NCBI RefSeq assembly: GCF_006385705.1
Contig: NZ_VFRQ01000001.1
Location: forward strand, 62,001-126,000
Reading direction: 5' to 3'
Source of the DNA: Pontibacter mangrovi
GTDB lineage: Bacteria; Bacteroidota; Bacteroidia; Cytophagales; Hymenobacteraceae
Length of the DNA: 64,000 bases
In this document: in pieces, positions 7,746 to 16,431 of the stretch
Layout: each line of letters opens with the position of its first letter
How positions within the stretch are numbered: position 1 is the stretch's first letter
The notes under the pieces: model-generated
The model's database searches: none
The model's input: only the letters and a program-made list of their open reading frames with translations
What the model was told of the DNA's origin: nothing
Translations under genes and position numbers: made by a program

Positions 7746-8960
7746 ATGATTAACAGGAGCAATCGCCTTAACAACGTGTCGTATGACCTGTGCGGGCCGC
7801 TGTATGAAAAGGCGAAGGAGCTGGAGCTTTTGGGCCACCGCATTACCAAACTGAACATCGGCAATCCTGCCCCCTTTGGCTTTGAGGCTCCTGAGGAGGT
7901 GGTGCAGCATATTATCCGAAATCTGAGTAATGCCCAGGGCTACTCCGACCACAAGGGCCTGCTTAGCGCCCGCGAGGCTGTAAAGCGCTATTACGATAAC
8001 AAAGGGATCTGGAATATAAGCAACGAGGAAATTTTTCTGGGCAACGGCCTGAGCGAGCTAATCATGCATGCGGTGGAGGCCCTGCTGAACGAAGGAGATG
8101 AGGTGCTGGTGCCGTCGCCGGATTACCCGCTCTGGACTGCCGCCGTGCGCTTCGCAGGGGGCAAAGCCGTGCACTACCGCTGCGACGAGGAGGCCGACTG
8201 GTTCCCGGATGTGCAGGACATCAAGCGTAAACTCACCAGCCGTACCCGCGCCGTCGTTATCATCAACCCCAACAACCCAACCGGCGCAGTATACTCTAAA
8301 GCGCTTTTGCAGGAATTGGTGGCGCTGGCCGAGGAGCACAACCTGGTTGTTTTCGCCGATGAGATCTACGATAAAATCCTGTATGATGAGACAGCGTTCA
8401 CCTCTGCCGCCACCCTGTCTGAGGATGTGTTGTTCGTTACCTTCAGTGGCTTGTCCAAAAACTACCTGGCGGCTGGCTTCCGGGCGGGTTGGATGCTGGT
8501 GAGCGGTGCCAGGCATAAAGCAAAGGACTACATCAGCGGCCTGAATACTCTGGCAAGCCTGCGCGTGTGCAGCAACGTGCCGGCGCAGTATGCCATTGAG
8601 GCGGCCCTGGAGGGGCAGCAAAGTATAACCGACCTCACCAAACCCCATGGCAGGCTGGGGCGGCAGCGGGCGATCTGTTACGAGAAGCTCTCAGCCATGC
8701 CCGGCATTTCCTGTGTGAAGCCAAAGGGTGCTTTTTACATGTTCCCGAAGCTGGACGTAAAGCGGTTTAAACTACAGGATGACCAACAGTTTGCCCTCGA
8801 TCTTCTCTCGGAGCAGCAGGTGCTGCTCGTGCCGGGAACGGGCTTCAACTATCCGCACCACGATCATTTCCGGGTAGTATACCTGCCAGAGCCGCAGGAA
8901 CTGAGCCAGACGCTGGACAGGCTGGCGTCTTTCCTCAAAGCTTATCAGCAGGAGGGGTAA
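7746..8960 (+). CDS. PLP-dependent aminotransferase, AlaA-like
   Basis: 404 residues, fold type I class I/II aminotransferase. N-terminal block LNIGNPAPFGFEAPEEV, substrate/cofactor loop NPNNPTGAVYS, and the PLP lysine in SGLSKNYLAAGFRAGWM. It resembles E. coli AlaA, which makes alanine from pyruvate and glutamate. The gene ends the core segment before the AT-rich block. Confidence 0.88.
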   Translation: MINRSNRLNNVSYDLCGPLYEKAKELELLGHRITKLNIGNPAPFGFEAPEEVVQHIIRNLSNAQGYSDHKGLLSAREAVKRYYDNKGIWNISNEEIFLGNGLSELIMHAVEALLNEGDEVLVPSPDYPLWTAAVRFAGGKAVHYRCDEEADWFPDVQDIKRKLTSRTRAVVIINPNNPTGAVYSKALLQELVALAEEHNLVVFADEIYDKILYDETAFTSAATLSEDVLFVTFSGLSKNYLAAGFRAGWMLVSGARHKAKDYISGLNTLASLRVCSNVPAQYAIEAALEGQQSITDLTKPHGRLGRQRAICYEKLSAMPGISCVKPKGAFYMFPKLDVKRFKLQDDQQFALDLLSEQQVLLVPGTGFNYPHHDHFRVVYLPEPQELSQTLDRLASFLKAYQQEG

Positions 8961-9085
8961 GAGTTGGAATATGCTGTACTTCAAAGTTTTATTGATAAGC
9001 TGTAGAAAAGTTGTATATTAAGAAAGAGGTATGTAACTTTTTTTTATGGCTTTTCAATCACGGTGGTGGTGCTTCGTATCTGAAA

Positions 9086-9145
9086 CAACTCCACACATAG
9101 TGCAGATAAGCCGAGTAGACTTCCGTTTAGCAGTATGTTGTGTGG
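9086..9145 (+). repeat. attC-like cassette junction, copy 1
   Basis: CCACACA (9091-9097) pairs with TGTGTGG (9139-9145), and ACAAC just before the first arm faces GTTGT in the second. The 3' arm holds CGTTTAGCA (9124-9132), four bases, then GTTGT, the same arrangement as in the junction at 10536. It lies just before the first AT-rich gene. Confidence 0.4.
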
Positions 9146-9192
9146 CATAGAAGTACAAAATGATTTTATCTAAAGAATAGAAATAAGAAGGG

Positions 9193-9654
9193 ATGCAGAT
9201 ACAAACTATGGAATCTGAGCGTTTCCACTACCTCAAGAAGAAAAGGAAGTCCTTCAACAAAACACGAGTTTTAGGACCTTTCATTCTTCTCTTGTTAAAT
9301 TCTCTTTTCATTTACTCCTTCAATCTGGATATAAATATTTCCATCATATTGTTTTCGTTATTGACAATATTCACCACAATAATTTGTGTATTTATTGCCC
9401 AGAATGCCATATCGAAGTTGGATAAACTTGTTGTAAAATTAGAGCTTCATGAAAGTGAATTATGCTTGACGCTAATAAAAGGAACAAGAGTTCTTCAACA
9501 AGGAAGTTATAGTTTGACAGAGCAAATAGTACCTGTAGTTGATAAAGAGTATAGTGCAATCGGAATAAGTGCCCAAGGAAAAGTAAACTATGTTGTAAGG
9601 GAGTTCTTCCCGAAAAGCATAGAAAAATTATTAAATAAAGAACATGAAAAGTAG
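9193..9654 (+). CDS. Hypothetical two-helix membrane protein
   Basis: 153 residues and not recognised. Residues about 28-50 and 52-75 are two hydrophobic helices (LGPFILLLLNSLFIYSF; ISIILFSLLTIFTTIIC). The rest is a soluble, charged tail of about 75 residues. A second possible start is Met-6. The gene is clearly richer in A and T than the core genes and is the first of three single-gene units separated by hairpin junctions, which suggests acquisition by transfer. Confidence 0.65.
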   Translation: MQIQTMESERFHYLKKKRKSFNKTRVLGPFILLLLNSLFIYSFNLDINISIILFSLLTIFTTIICVFIAQNAISKLDKLVVKLELHESELCLTLIKGTRVLQQGSYSLTEQIVPVVDKEYSAIGISAQGKVNYVVREFFPKSIEKLLNKEHEK

Positions 9655-9669
9655 ACGTACAGGTATGGA

Positions 9670-9755
9670 ATAAAATACGTCACACAACAAGGTTCAGCCT
9701 TTATGCTTGGCAAAGCCTCGCCCATCGGCTGCACGAGTAACGTTACATGGTATTA
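9670..9755 (+). repeat. attC-like cassette junction, copy 2 (degenerate)
   Basis: CACAAC followed by GGTTCAGCC (about 9681-9699) and, after a GC-richer centre, GGCTGCACG plus AACGTTAC (about 9727-9747). The inner arms pair through CAGCC/GGCTG, but the outer arms match poorly. It sits between two AT-rich genes and is more GC-rich than both. Confidence 0.3.
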
Positions 9756-9809
9756 ATGACTATCAAAGAATATAAGCTGAAAAATAAATCCTCTAGATAA
9801 ATTCAATTA

Positions 9810-10475
9810 ATGCATTACAATATTCTTCGAATAAGTTCAGACCCTAAAGTAATTGGTGTTAACAATGGGATTTATCAAATTGAACTTGACAAGTCATGCT
9901 TCTCAAATATCAAAGAGTATGAAAAATTCATTTTAGAATTTCCAGAAGATAGCAATGTAGACATAAATTATCCGCGGCCACTAATATATAGAGTTCTTAA
10001 AAAAGCAAAGCTTACTGACTTTATGGGGTACTCACAAAGCCTTATAGGAGTTCCTTTTGTTTTATCAGGCAAGGCGGTAAGAATCTTTAATGATTTCTCT
10101 TTAAAAGAGCACTCTTTGATTGAAATTGAATTCAAAGAAAATAAAGATAATAGCTACTACCTTTTTAGGTATCCTTTTACAGAGAATAGTACGATAAATT
10201 TTGAGAAGTCTGTGTTTTACACGCAAAGACCAGGGCAGGATAAGGTCTACCACAAAATCCACAGCGAAGATGATTTTAAGGTTTTCTGGAAGCAAAATGC
10301 CCTTTGGAGGGCTGAAAAGTTTGTACTAGAAGAATCTGAAGCAAACTATGATTGCATAAGATTACGAATTGGTGGAGTTTTTATCTCGGACAAGCTTCAG
10401 AAAGCAATAGAAGCAGCTGGATTAATAGGACAAAATATACCTAAAACTAATGCTCCTATTATAACATTTAATTAA
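9810..10475 (+). CDS. Immunity-like protein (Imm11/DUF1629-like), hypothetical
   Basis: 221 residues, no signal peptide and no membrane segment. The C-terminal pattern GGVFISDKLQKAIEAAGLIG, with a charged N-terminal half, resembles the DUF1629/Imm11 group of immunity proteins that neutralise polymorphic toxins; this is from memory of the family pattern. No toxin gene is adjacent, so it would be an orphan immunity gene. AT-rich, in cassette-like context. Confidence 0.5.
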   Translation: MHYNILRISSDPKVIGVNNGIYQIELDKSCFSNIKEYEKFILEFPEDSNVDINYPRPLIYRVLKKAKLTDFMGYSQSLIGVPFVLSGKAVRIFNDFSLKEHSLIEIEFKENKDNSYYLFRYPFTENSTINFEKSVFYTQRPGQDKVYHKIHSEDDFKVFWKQNALWRAEKFVLEESEANYDCIRLRIGGVFISDKLQKAIEAAGLIGQNIPKTNAPIITFN

Positions 10476-10535
10476 AGTCAGTTCTGACAGATTATTTTCT
10501 CAGCAGAACATAAATCAAATAAAAGAACAACATCA

Positions 10536-10601
10536 TACAACATAAACTAAACGTCAGGCATCGGCCTTAGGCCATATCCATCGTTTAGCAAAGCCGTTGT
10601 A
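10536..10601 (+). repeat. attC-like cassette junction, copy 3 (best conserved)
   Basis: Nested inverted repeats: TACAAC (10536-10541) with GTTGTA (10596-10601), and CTAAACG (10547-10553) with CGTTTAG (10582-10588), around a small inner hairpin GGCC-TTA-GGCC (10563-10573). The two arms have unequal spacers (5 and 7 bases), like the unpaired bases of integron attC sites. The rest of the gap 10476-10782 is AT-rich and shows nothing else. Confidence 0.45.
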
Positions 10602-10782
10602 AACATGATCCAAAAAAGTCTCTTAACTCTAGTATAAATCAATTCAGTTATTTTGATAAAGGAAGTTGATAATGTCTTTACTTGTAAGACCTTAATTATT
10701 TACTATTTTCGTCATTAAAGAATTTAACAGAGATAGTTTCTTTTATATTTTTTAAAAAATTTATTACTCTTCAATCCCTTTA

Positions 10783-12123
10783 ATGAACAATTTAATTTCC
10801 AGATCACTGGTATTAGCAGTTGCAGTTTTACTTTCTTCCTGTCAGAAAGATGATAATGTTCCACACACCGATTATAGTATTAAATGTAACTCAGAGCTGG
10901 AGGTTATTAGTCAATATCCAAACGGATGGATCAAAGAGGCTAAAACAATAATTAGTTCAAATTCGGGAAGCAGAACAAAGGAAGAATTCGAATATTACCA
11001 AAACGGGTATATAAAATCCGCTAAACTATATCGAGTTCTTCCAACCGATCATTTATATATGGAAGTAAGTCGTAGCGAGGATAACAAACCATTATGGTCA
11101 AAATATTATTTGCCGGAGGGAAATGTTTGGTTCGAAACCGAATATGAAAATGGTCTTCCTTTAGTTAAAAAATTTTATAGTGAAGAAGGCATAGCTATTC
11201 ATGAGTACGATGATGGAGAATTGATTTCAATAGAATACACGGCAGCGAATAATATTAGTAATAGTATCATTACTTATGATCAAGCGGCAGGAACAAGGAA
11301 TGTGAATATTCTAAATAACGGCCAAACCATCCTAAATGAAAATTATCCAATCCAGGATCAAGTTGGTACAGGCTTTTACTCGAAGACATTTGTTCCGGTT
11401 GCCGACGTTTTCGAAGATATTGAAACGGTTTATAGAGACAAGAACTGGGGTAAATCTCTATTATCCTCTACTGACTGGAAATATGACATAAATTCTTTTA
11501 ATGAGCTTATTTACCCTGAGCCCGCTGGTTTTCGTAAGTTGAATACCAAACTCGCTGTCAGCAACCCTATGTACCAGGCTATAATCGAGCAATATCCGGT
11601 AACCGAAAATGGAGTAATGCTGACCGGTGGCTATGATCTCGAAGCATTTAAAGAATTCTCCCCTAGTTTTATTATTAGTGATTCCCTGGCAAAGGTAAAA
11701 GAAGATGAGCCTGAGTTTTTTGAACTTAAATATGGGCAGGAGATCATCAAGAAAGTAGATTTCGGAAAAAACTATATCGTTATTGGTGCAATACGAAATC
11801 TACCTACAAACGATGAAGCTGCGGAAAAGATCAAAGAAATAGCTAGAATGCGGATGGATGAAATACAAGGATATTCATTTACGATGATGAGGGACAATAA
11901 AATTACTTTCATCCAAGGTGAGATTGGTAATGGTCTTACTGCAGAAGAACAAGATCTTTTAGGCAAAGTCTGGTTTGAAGTAAAGTTTTTCTCTAATCTA
12001 AAGCAACACCAAAATGGTATTGTGCTAAACACAGAAGAGGATTACAAAAAGGCTATAAAAGCTGTTAATGATGCTGACTTTTCAGTAATTAATTTAGAGT
12101 ATCTATTAATCGATGCCTACTAA
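10783..12123 (+). CDS. Hypothetical lipoprotein with YwqK/MORN-like repeats, possible MACPF-like region
   Basis: 446 residues. A lipoprotein signal ends at LLSSC (Cys-20). Residues about 45-140 carry short repeats of the form YPNGWIKEAK / YYQNGYIKSAK / YENGLPLVKKFY, like YwqK or MORN repeats. The C-terminal half contains FFELKYGQEIIKKVDFGKNY (about 320-340), which faintly recalls the MACPF signature (YG-x-H near a Gly), but the histidine is missing; this link is weak. AT-rich, on the same strand as its neighbours. Function unknown; a surface or effector-related role is only a guess. Confidence 0.6.
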   Translation: MNNLISRSLVLAVAVLLSSCQKDDNVPHTDYSIKCNSELEVISQYPNGWIKEAKTIISSNSGSRTKEEFEYYQNGYIKSAKLYRVLPTDHLYMEVSRSEDNKPLWSKYYLPEGNVWFETEYENGLPLVKKFYSEEGIAIHEYDDGELISIEYTAANNISNSIITYDQAAGTRNVNILNNGQTILNENYPIQDQVGTGFYSKTFVPVADVFEDIETVYRDKNWGKSLLSSTDWKYDINSFNELIYPEPAGFRKLNTKLAVSNPMYQAIIEQYPVTENGVMLTGGYDLEAFKEFSPSFIISDSLAKVKEDEPEFFELKYGQEIIKKVDFGKNYIVIGAIRNLPTNDEAAEKIKEIARMRMDEIQGYSFTMMRDNKITFIQGEIGNGLTAEEQDLLGKVWFEVKFFSNLKQHQNGIVLNTEEDYKKAIKAVNDADFSVINLEYLLIDAY

Positions 12124-12199
12124 ATTTAAATACCATCTACTTCCAAGGTAGCATTATTGTTTTAGTAAAAGTAGAATCAAAAAGCGATTTTTTTGGCTA

Positions 12200-12240
12200 G
12201 AGTATACAACAACGGTTCATCGCTAATAGTCGGCACACCT
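12200..12240 (+). repeat. Half cassette junction (5' arm only)
   Basis: TACAACAACGGTTCATCGC followed by TAATAGTCGG (about 12205-12233) looks like the 5' arm of the junctions upstream, but no matching 3' arm follows. The remainder of 12124-12374 is AT-rich without further structure that I can see. Confidence 0.25.
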
Positions 12241-12374
12241 AGAAAAAAAATTTATCTACGTTATTGCTTCAGGCTCTGCATGCACAAATCTGTTGCAATG
12301 CAACAAACATGGAACAACACTTTTAAAATAGGTCTAAGCAATCTATATTATCGGCCTAACACAAGGTAAAAATT

Positions 12375-14219
12375 ATGAAAGACAATAAAGTGCTGCATTA
12401 TATTGAAGATGTAGTAGAAAACATGCCAACTGATTGGTTGAGGCTAACAACGCATCGGCTGGATATTTATAATGAACAATTAGCCAAAACCGAATTTCTA
12501 GAACAGTTCGAAGTCCTTTTTAACGACAATAACTCTGAAACATCAGCGCTCAGCAGCTTACCCACTGCTTTCGATTATATCCGCTTAGGTCATCCGTTGT
12601 CTTCGGTACTGGAATGGACAGTTGCTAGATTGAATACTCTCAAGCCGGAAAATGTAATCAGTTTTTCTTCCAGGACGGTCCCTGTTTTAGCAGTTCTGAG
12701 AAAAAACCTGCTGGACCATAAGAACACCCGAATCCTTTATACCGGTGCGTTACCGGATGTTTTTGATGCTGAAGTGATAAAGCGTGTTTATGGTTATAAT
12801 TTTGACTTAAAGCAGATAGAGAACACAGAAGAGATATCTGAGTTTAACGGCAGTACTATTTTCGTTTCACAAGAAGATGAAGTCGGCAACGCTAGCCTCT
12901 CCCCAAAAATTGACTTTTATATCAGTGTCCATCCTCCCTTGGGAAGTATCCTGTTAGTAAACGGTGAACAGAATGAAAGTTACATTTCAGAAATCCAGCA
13001 CGTCAGAAGAAGAGAGACGATCGCTATGACGCCAGCCAAATGTTTCTCTGCCTTGCAGCAGCTGTTAAAGAAGCCTTCTTCTGATCATGATAAAAGCAAT
13101 GCCGAGGCAAACAAAGCACGTGTCTTAGATTTAATCAAAGAGATTACCGGCACTAACACAAAATCGCTGCTTGGTTCTTCCGGACTGTCTACACAATATG
13201 CGATCATGATGGGTCTTGTTCATGATGCCCTGGACAACCATAAAGGAAAGGCTATAAAATTTGTTGTCCCCCCGAACTGCTATGGTGGTACCAATGACCA
13301 GGCTAGGCGGGTAGCTGCTTGTATTGATAATGTAGAAGTGGTGGACTTGCCGGTGGACGGGGATCATGACATGGTTCAAAGTATAGATACCGTGCTGGAG
13401 AAAATTGCGAAGGAAGATGCGGTACCTTACATCATCGCTGAAATTCCGACGAACCCAAGAGTCGAGGTTCCGGATCTTAAAAAACTAAGGGATGTGCTAA
13501 GTAAAGAGCGTAAAACGGCAACTGGGGAAGTAGCTATTGACCCTGTTTTTATCTTGGACCAGACCTTCTGCCCTAATGTACAATTCTTAAGAAAAGACGG
13601 CATACTCTCAGCGATCAGGGCCATATCTTACGTCAGCGGATCTAAATTCCCGAGTGGCGGCAAAGTTACCGCCGGCTACTGTGTAGCAAACACCAAAGCG
13701 GAAGCTTTGCTGGAAAAAATAGAAAAGCACCTGATGCTTTGCGATAATGAGGCGACCGATCTTCAAATGGAGATACTTGCCCAGCAATTGCCTTCCATGA
13801 ATCAAAGGATTGAAGAAGCCTATAAGAATACGCGTGAATTTGTAAACTTCATCAAGGATACTTTACCTGGGGCGAAGATTAATTTTGTTTCAGAAGAATT
13901 GGCAAAAGAAGGATTTACGCCCTCCGTATTTTCGCTGGACCTTCCCACAAAAGGAAATACAGATGAAGAAAGGGAGTCCTATAAAAGAGCACTGAATCAG
14001 AAACTGATTGATATGATGATCAGAGAGATCCCGAACGAGAGTAAATACTGTGTGAGTTACGGGCAGTTAAAAGGGTGTTACTGGACGATACCTGCCACCT
14101 CCACTCAGGGAACGACTAAAGAGGCCGACAAAGATTACATAGCCCGTGTATCCTTATCTCCTGATATGGATCTTGAACTTCACAAAAAAGTCTTTTTAGA
14201 TTTTGTGGAGCAAATTTAA
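12375..14219 (+). CDS. PLP-dependent Cys/Met-metabolism-type enzyme with long N-terminal domain
   Basis: 614 residues, against about 380-400 for cystathionine gamma-synthase-type enzymes. Residues about 245-614 hold the catalytic fold: GSSGLSTQYA (267-276, phosphate loop), EIPTNPRVEVPDL (356-368), ILDQTFCPN (393-401) and the likely PLP lysine K424 in SGSKFPSGGK. The first 240 residues form a separate domain that I do not recognise; ILYTGALPDVFDAEVIKRVYG gives it a Rossmann-like look. The reaction is unknown. Base composition is intermediate between the AT-rich cassettes and the core. Confidence 0.75.
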   Translation: MKDNKVLHYIEDVVENMPTDWLRLTTHRLDIYNEQLAKTEFLEQFEVLFNDNNSETSALSSLPTAFDYIRLGHPLSSVLEWTVARLNTLKPENVISFSSRTVPVLAVLRKNLLDHKNTRILYTGALPDVFDAEVIKRVYGYNFDLKQIENTEEISEFNGSTIFVSQEDEVGNASLSPKIDFYISVHPPLGSILLVNGEQNESYISEIQHVRRRETIAMTPAKCFSALQQLLKKPSSDHDKSNAEANKARVLDLIKEITGTNTKSLLGSSGLSTQYAIMMGLVHDALDNHKGKAIKFVVPPNCYGGTNDQARRVAACIDNVEVVDLPVDGDHDMVQSIDTVLEKIAKEDAVPYIIAEIPTNPRVEVPDLKKLRDVLSKERKTATGEVAIDPVFILDQTFCPNVQFLRKDGILSAIRAISYVSGSKFPSGGKVTAGYCVANTKAEALLEKIEKHLMLCDNEATDLQMEILAQQLPSMNQRIEEAYKNTREFVNFIKDTLPGAKINFVSEELAKEGFTPSVFSLDLPTKGNTDEERESYKRALNQKLIDMMIREIPNESKYCVSYGQLKGCYWTIPATSTQGTTKEADKDYIARVSLSPDMDLELHKKVFLDFVEQI

Positions 14220-14280
14220 TTCTGTTGGAGGTGCTATTGTAAAATTTGCTTCGGTACAACAGCTTCACAAGTTTACTTCA

Positions 14281-14304
14281 TCACTTCGGGCTCACAAGAA
14301 GTGA
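14281..14304 (+). other. Small hairpin after the PLP gene
   Basis: TCACTTC (14281-14287) pairs with GAAGTGA (14298-14304); no T-run follows, so a terminator role is doubtful. Confidence 0.25.
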
Positions 14305-14353
14305 AAGAAGAATTCAATAAAACGTGCCATAGCCAAAGAGTTGCCTCAAAACA

Positions 14354-14389
14354 CAAAAGCCGCAACAGAGAAATCTGCTGCGGCTTTTG
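14354..14389. terminator. Bidirectional terminator between convergent genes
   Basis: CAAAAGCCGCA (14354-14364) pairs perfectly with TGCGGCTTTTG (14379-14389). It can serve the PLP gene on plus and the M2 peptidase on minus. Confidence 0.8.
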
Positions 14390-14419
14390 CCTTATCTCGG
14401 AACTCGTAATTCGGAACTC

Positions 14420-16249
14420 CTAAAGCGTATACTTTCTGCCTTTGTTCTGTTCTTTCAGGTAGTCCATCAGCGGCTGGAAGTAGGCCACCATGGCGCGGGC
14501 GCTTAGCTCTTCGCCGGTTTTCTCTTTCAGCATCTGGCGCCAGTCGGCAGAGGCACCCGGGTACATGATGTCGCGGAGGAAGTTACCGACTTCTTTGCTG
14601 CCATAGTAGTTGGTGGCGTGCGGATCCTGGTGCAGTATGTTTTTGGCGATGTGGTCGTGCAACTGGAACAGGATCACATAGCTCATGGCATAGTCGTAAT
14701 ACTGCGCCGCATCGTCGTTGATGTGCGTTTTAGTGGCTGCGTCCAGGTAGTTCTCGCCGCGGTCTGTTGGCGGCACAATGCCCTGGTACTTTTTCTTCAG
14801 CTCCCACCAGCGCTTGTTCAGCTGGTCTGAGGGCAGGTTTTGGGCATAGAAATCATGCTCCCACTCGCTCATCACCCCGGAAGAGAAAGGTATAAACACC
14901 ACATAGTTAAGGGCCTCTTTCAGCAAGGTTTGCACCTCGTCGGTCTGCGTGTTCTTGTCGATCAGGTTCAGCTCCGCCAGGAAAGGCTTTTGCATGGCAG
15001 CCAGACCCATCAGCGATCCGATCGCCTCGTGGTACGCGCGGTTGGCGCCGCCCCGCAGCAACACCGGTACGTCCGGGTTGGTATAGCTCATGTAATAGTA
15101 GATGTGGCCCAGCTCGTGGTGCGTTGTCTCATACCATTCCGCGTTTGGCTCCACGCTCATCAGGCTGCGCACATCCTTGTCCAGGTCCATGTGCCAGGCA
15201 GAGGCATGGTTGTTCTTTTTGTAGTCGGCGCTTGCCGGCAGCGGGTACAGGCTGGACTTTTCGTAAAAGCTCTGCGGCAACTCCGAAAAGCCGAGGCTGG
15301 TATAAAAACGCTCGCCCTGCTTTACGAGCCACTTAGCGCCTTTTGGCTTCAGGGCTGCGTCCAAATCTATTCCTTCTACCTCTACCATCGGGCTCCAGTC
15401 CTGGCCCCAGCGGTTGGGCACCCAGTGGGCAGGCAGGTAATCCGGCACCTCTTTTACGCCATACTTCTTGGCCAGCTCATAACGGGCATAGGTATGGAGC
15501 TCGCGGTATAGCGGGCGCAGTTCCTGGTTTATCTGCCGCATCAGGTCCATCATCTCCTCGCGGCTCATGCCGTAATCCGATGCTTGATAGGTAAAATAAT
15601 CGTCGTAGCCGAGGCTTTGTACTGTTTTGTTGCGCAGGTCGCGCAGGTTCAGCAGGCCTTCACGCAGGTCAGGGCCAACCGCTTTGCTAGCTTCCCAGGC
15701 ATCCAAACGCTTTTTGGGGTCTGTTTCTGTTTTCAGGATGTTGTCGATGTCGTTTGTGCTCACCGACTTATCGTAGATGCGGTAGTCAAAGCCGTAAAGC
15801 TTTTCTGTCTGCTCTGTCTCGGCCTTAATGCGGGCTTTCACCACATCCGGAATAATCTGCGGATTGTTGGCACCGGCATAAAGTATGGCCTCGAACTGCT
15901 TTACCTGCAGTGGCGTGAGCTGATCTTTTTTCTCCAGCATGGCCTTGGCTTTCTCTATGTTTTCGGCACTGCCGGTAAAGGCGGCAAAGGCTTCGTTAGC
16001 GCGTTGTGTGGCGGCGGCATTGGTGGTGTCGCCTTCTACTATTTTGGTGTTGGAGGCCCATTCTGCCTCGGCAGATTTTGTGTACAGGTCCTGGTAGGTG
16101 TTGGAGTACTCATTCAGGAACGCCTGCGCTACCTGTTGTGCTTCGGTCATCTCTGCAGTTTGCTCGGTGCCAGCAGTCTCCGTTTTTTGGGTAGAGCAGG
16201 AGGAGAGGAGCACCGCCGCAGTAAGGCCGGTAAAGATTAGTTTTTTCAT
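14420..16249 (-). CDS. M2-family (ACE-like) zinc dipeptidyl carboxypeptidase lipoprotein
   Basis: 609 residues. The lipoprotein signal ends at LLSSC (Cys-18), so it is anchored in the envelope. The zinc site TTHHELGHIYYYMSY lies near residue 380, followed by the downstream Glu region NRAYHEAIGSLMGLA, as in angiotensin-converting enzyme homologues (peptidase family M2). It likely removes C-terminal dipeptides in the periplasm. An IS element lies just upstream of its start (16391 onwards). Confidence 0.9.
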   Translation of the reverse strand: MKKLIFTGLTAAVLLSSCSTQKTETAGTEQTAEMTEAQQVAQAFLNEYSNTYQDLYTKSAEAEWASNTKIVEGDTTNAAATQRANEAFAAFTGSAENIEKAKAMLEKKDQLTPLQVKQFEAILYAGANNPQIIPDVVKARIKAETEQTEKLYGFDYRIYDKSVSTNDIDNILKTETDPKKRLDAWEASKAVGPDLREGLLNLRDLRNKTVQSLGYDDYFTYQASDYGMSREEMMDLMRQINQELRPLYRELHTYARYELAKKYGVKEVPDYLPAHWVPNRWGQDWSPMVEVEGIDLDAALKPKGAKWLVKQGERFYTSLGFSELPQSFYEKSSLYPLPASADYKKNNHASAWHMDLDKDVRSLMSVEPNAEWYETTHHELGHIYYYMSYTNPDVPVLLRGGANRAYHEAIGSLMGLAAMQKPFLAELNLIDKNTQTDEVQTLLKEALNYVVFIPFSSGVMSEWEHDFYAQNLPSDQLNKRWWELKKKYQGIVPPTDRGENYLDAATKTHINDDAAQYYDYAMSYVILFQLHDHIAKNILHQDPHATNYYGSKEVGNFLRDIMYPGASADWRQMLKEKTGEELSARAMVAYFQPLMDYLKEQNKGRKYTL

Positions 16250-16345
16250 GGGTTAGCATTGAGTTCAGCTAACTAAGATAATACGCAGGTGCGGGAGAAG
16301 CAAGTGTAAGAGTTCTTGTTGGGGCTCTTGAATTGATTATTCAAC

Positions 16346-16385
16346 AAAAATAAAAGCACCATTTATCCATGGTGCTTTTATTTTT
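16346..16385 (-). terminator. Strong terminator, probably belonging to rmuC, now cut off by the IS
   Basis: A 17-bp perfect stem (16346-16362 with 16369-16385, core AAAAGCACCAT / ATGGTGCTTTT) with an A-rich left side and T-rich right side. It sits between divergent starts, where a terminator is not expected. It makes sense as the original end of rmuC (minus strand, stop at 17781) before the IS inserted at 16391. Confidence 0.7.
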
Positions 16386-16431
16386 AAAGTTGTCCCGTCC
16401 TAAAATAGGTTGACACTAAAATCAACCTTAT

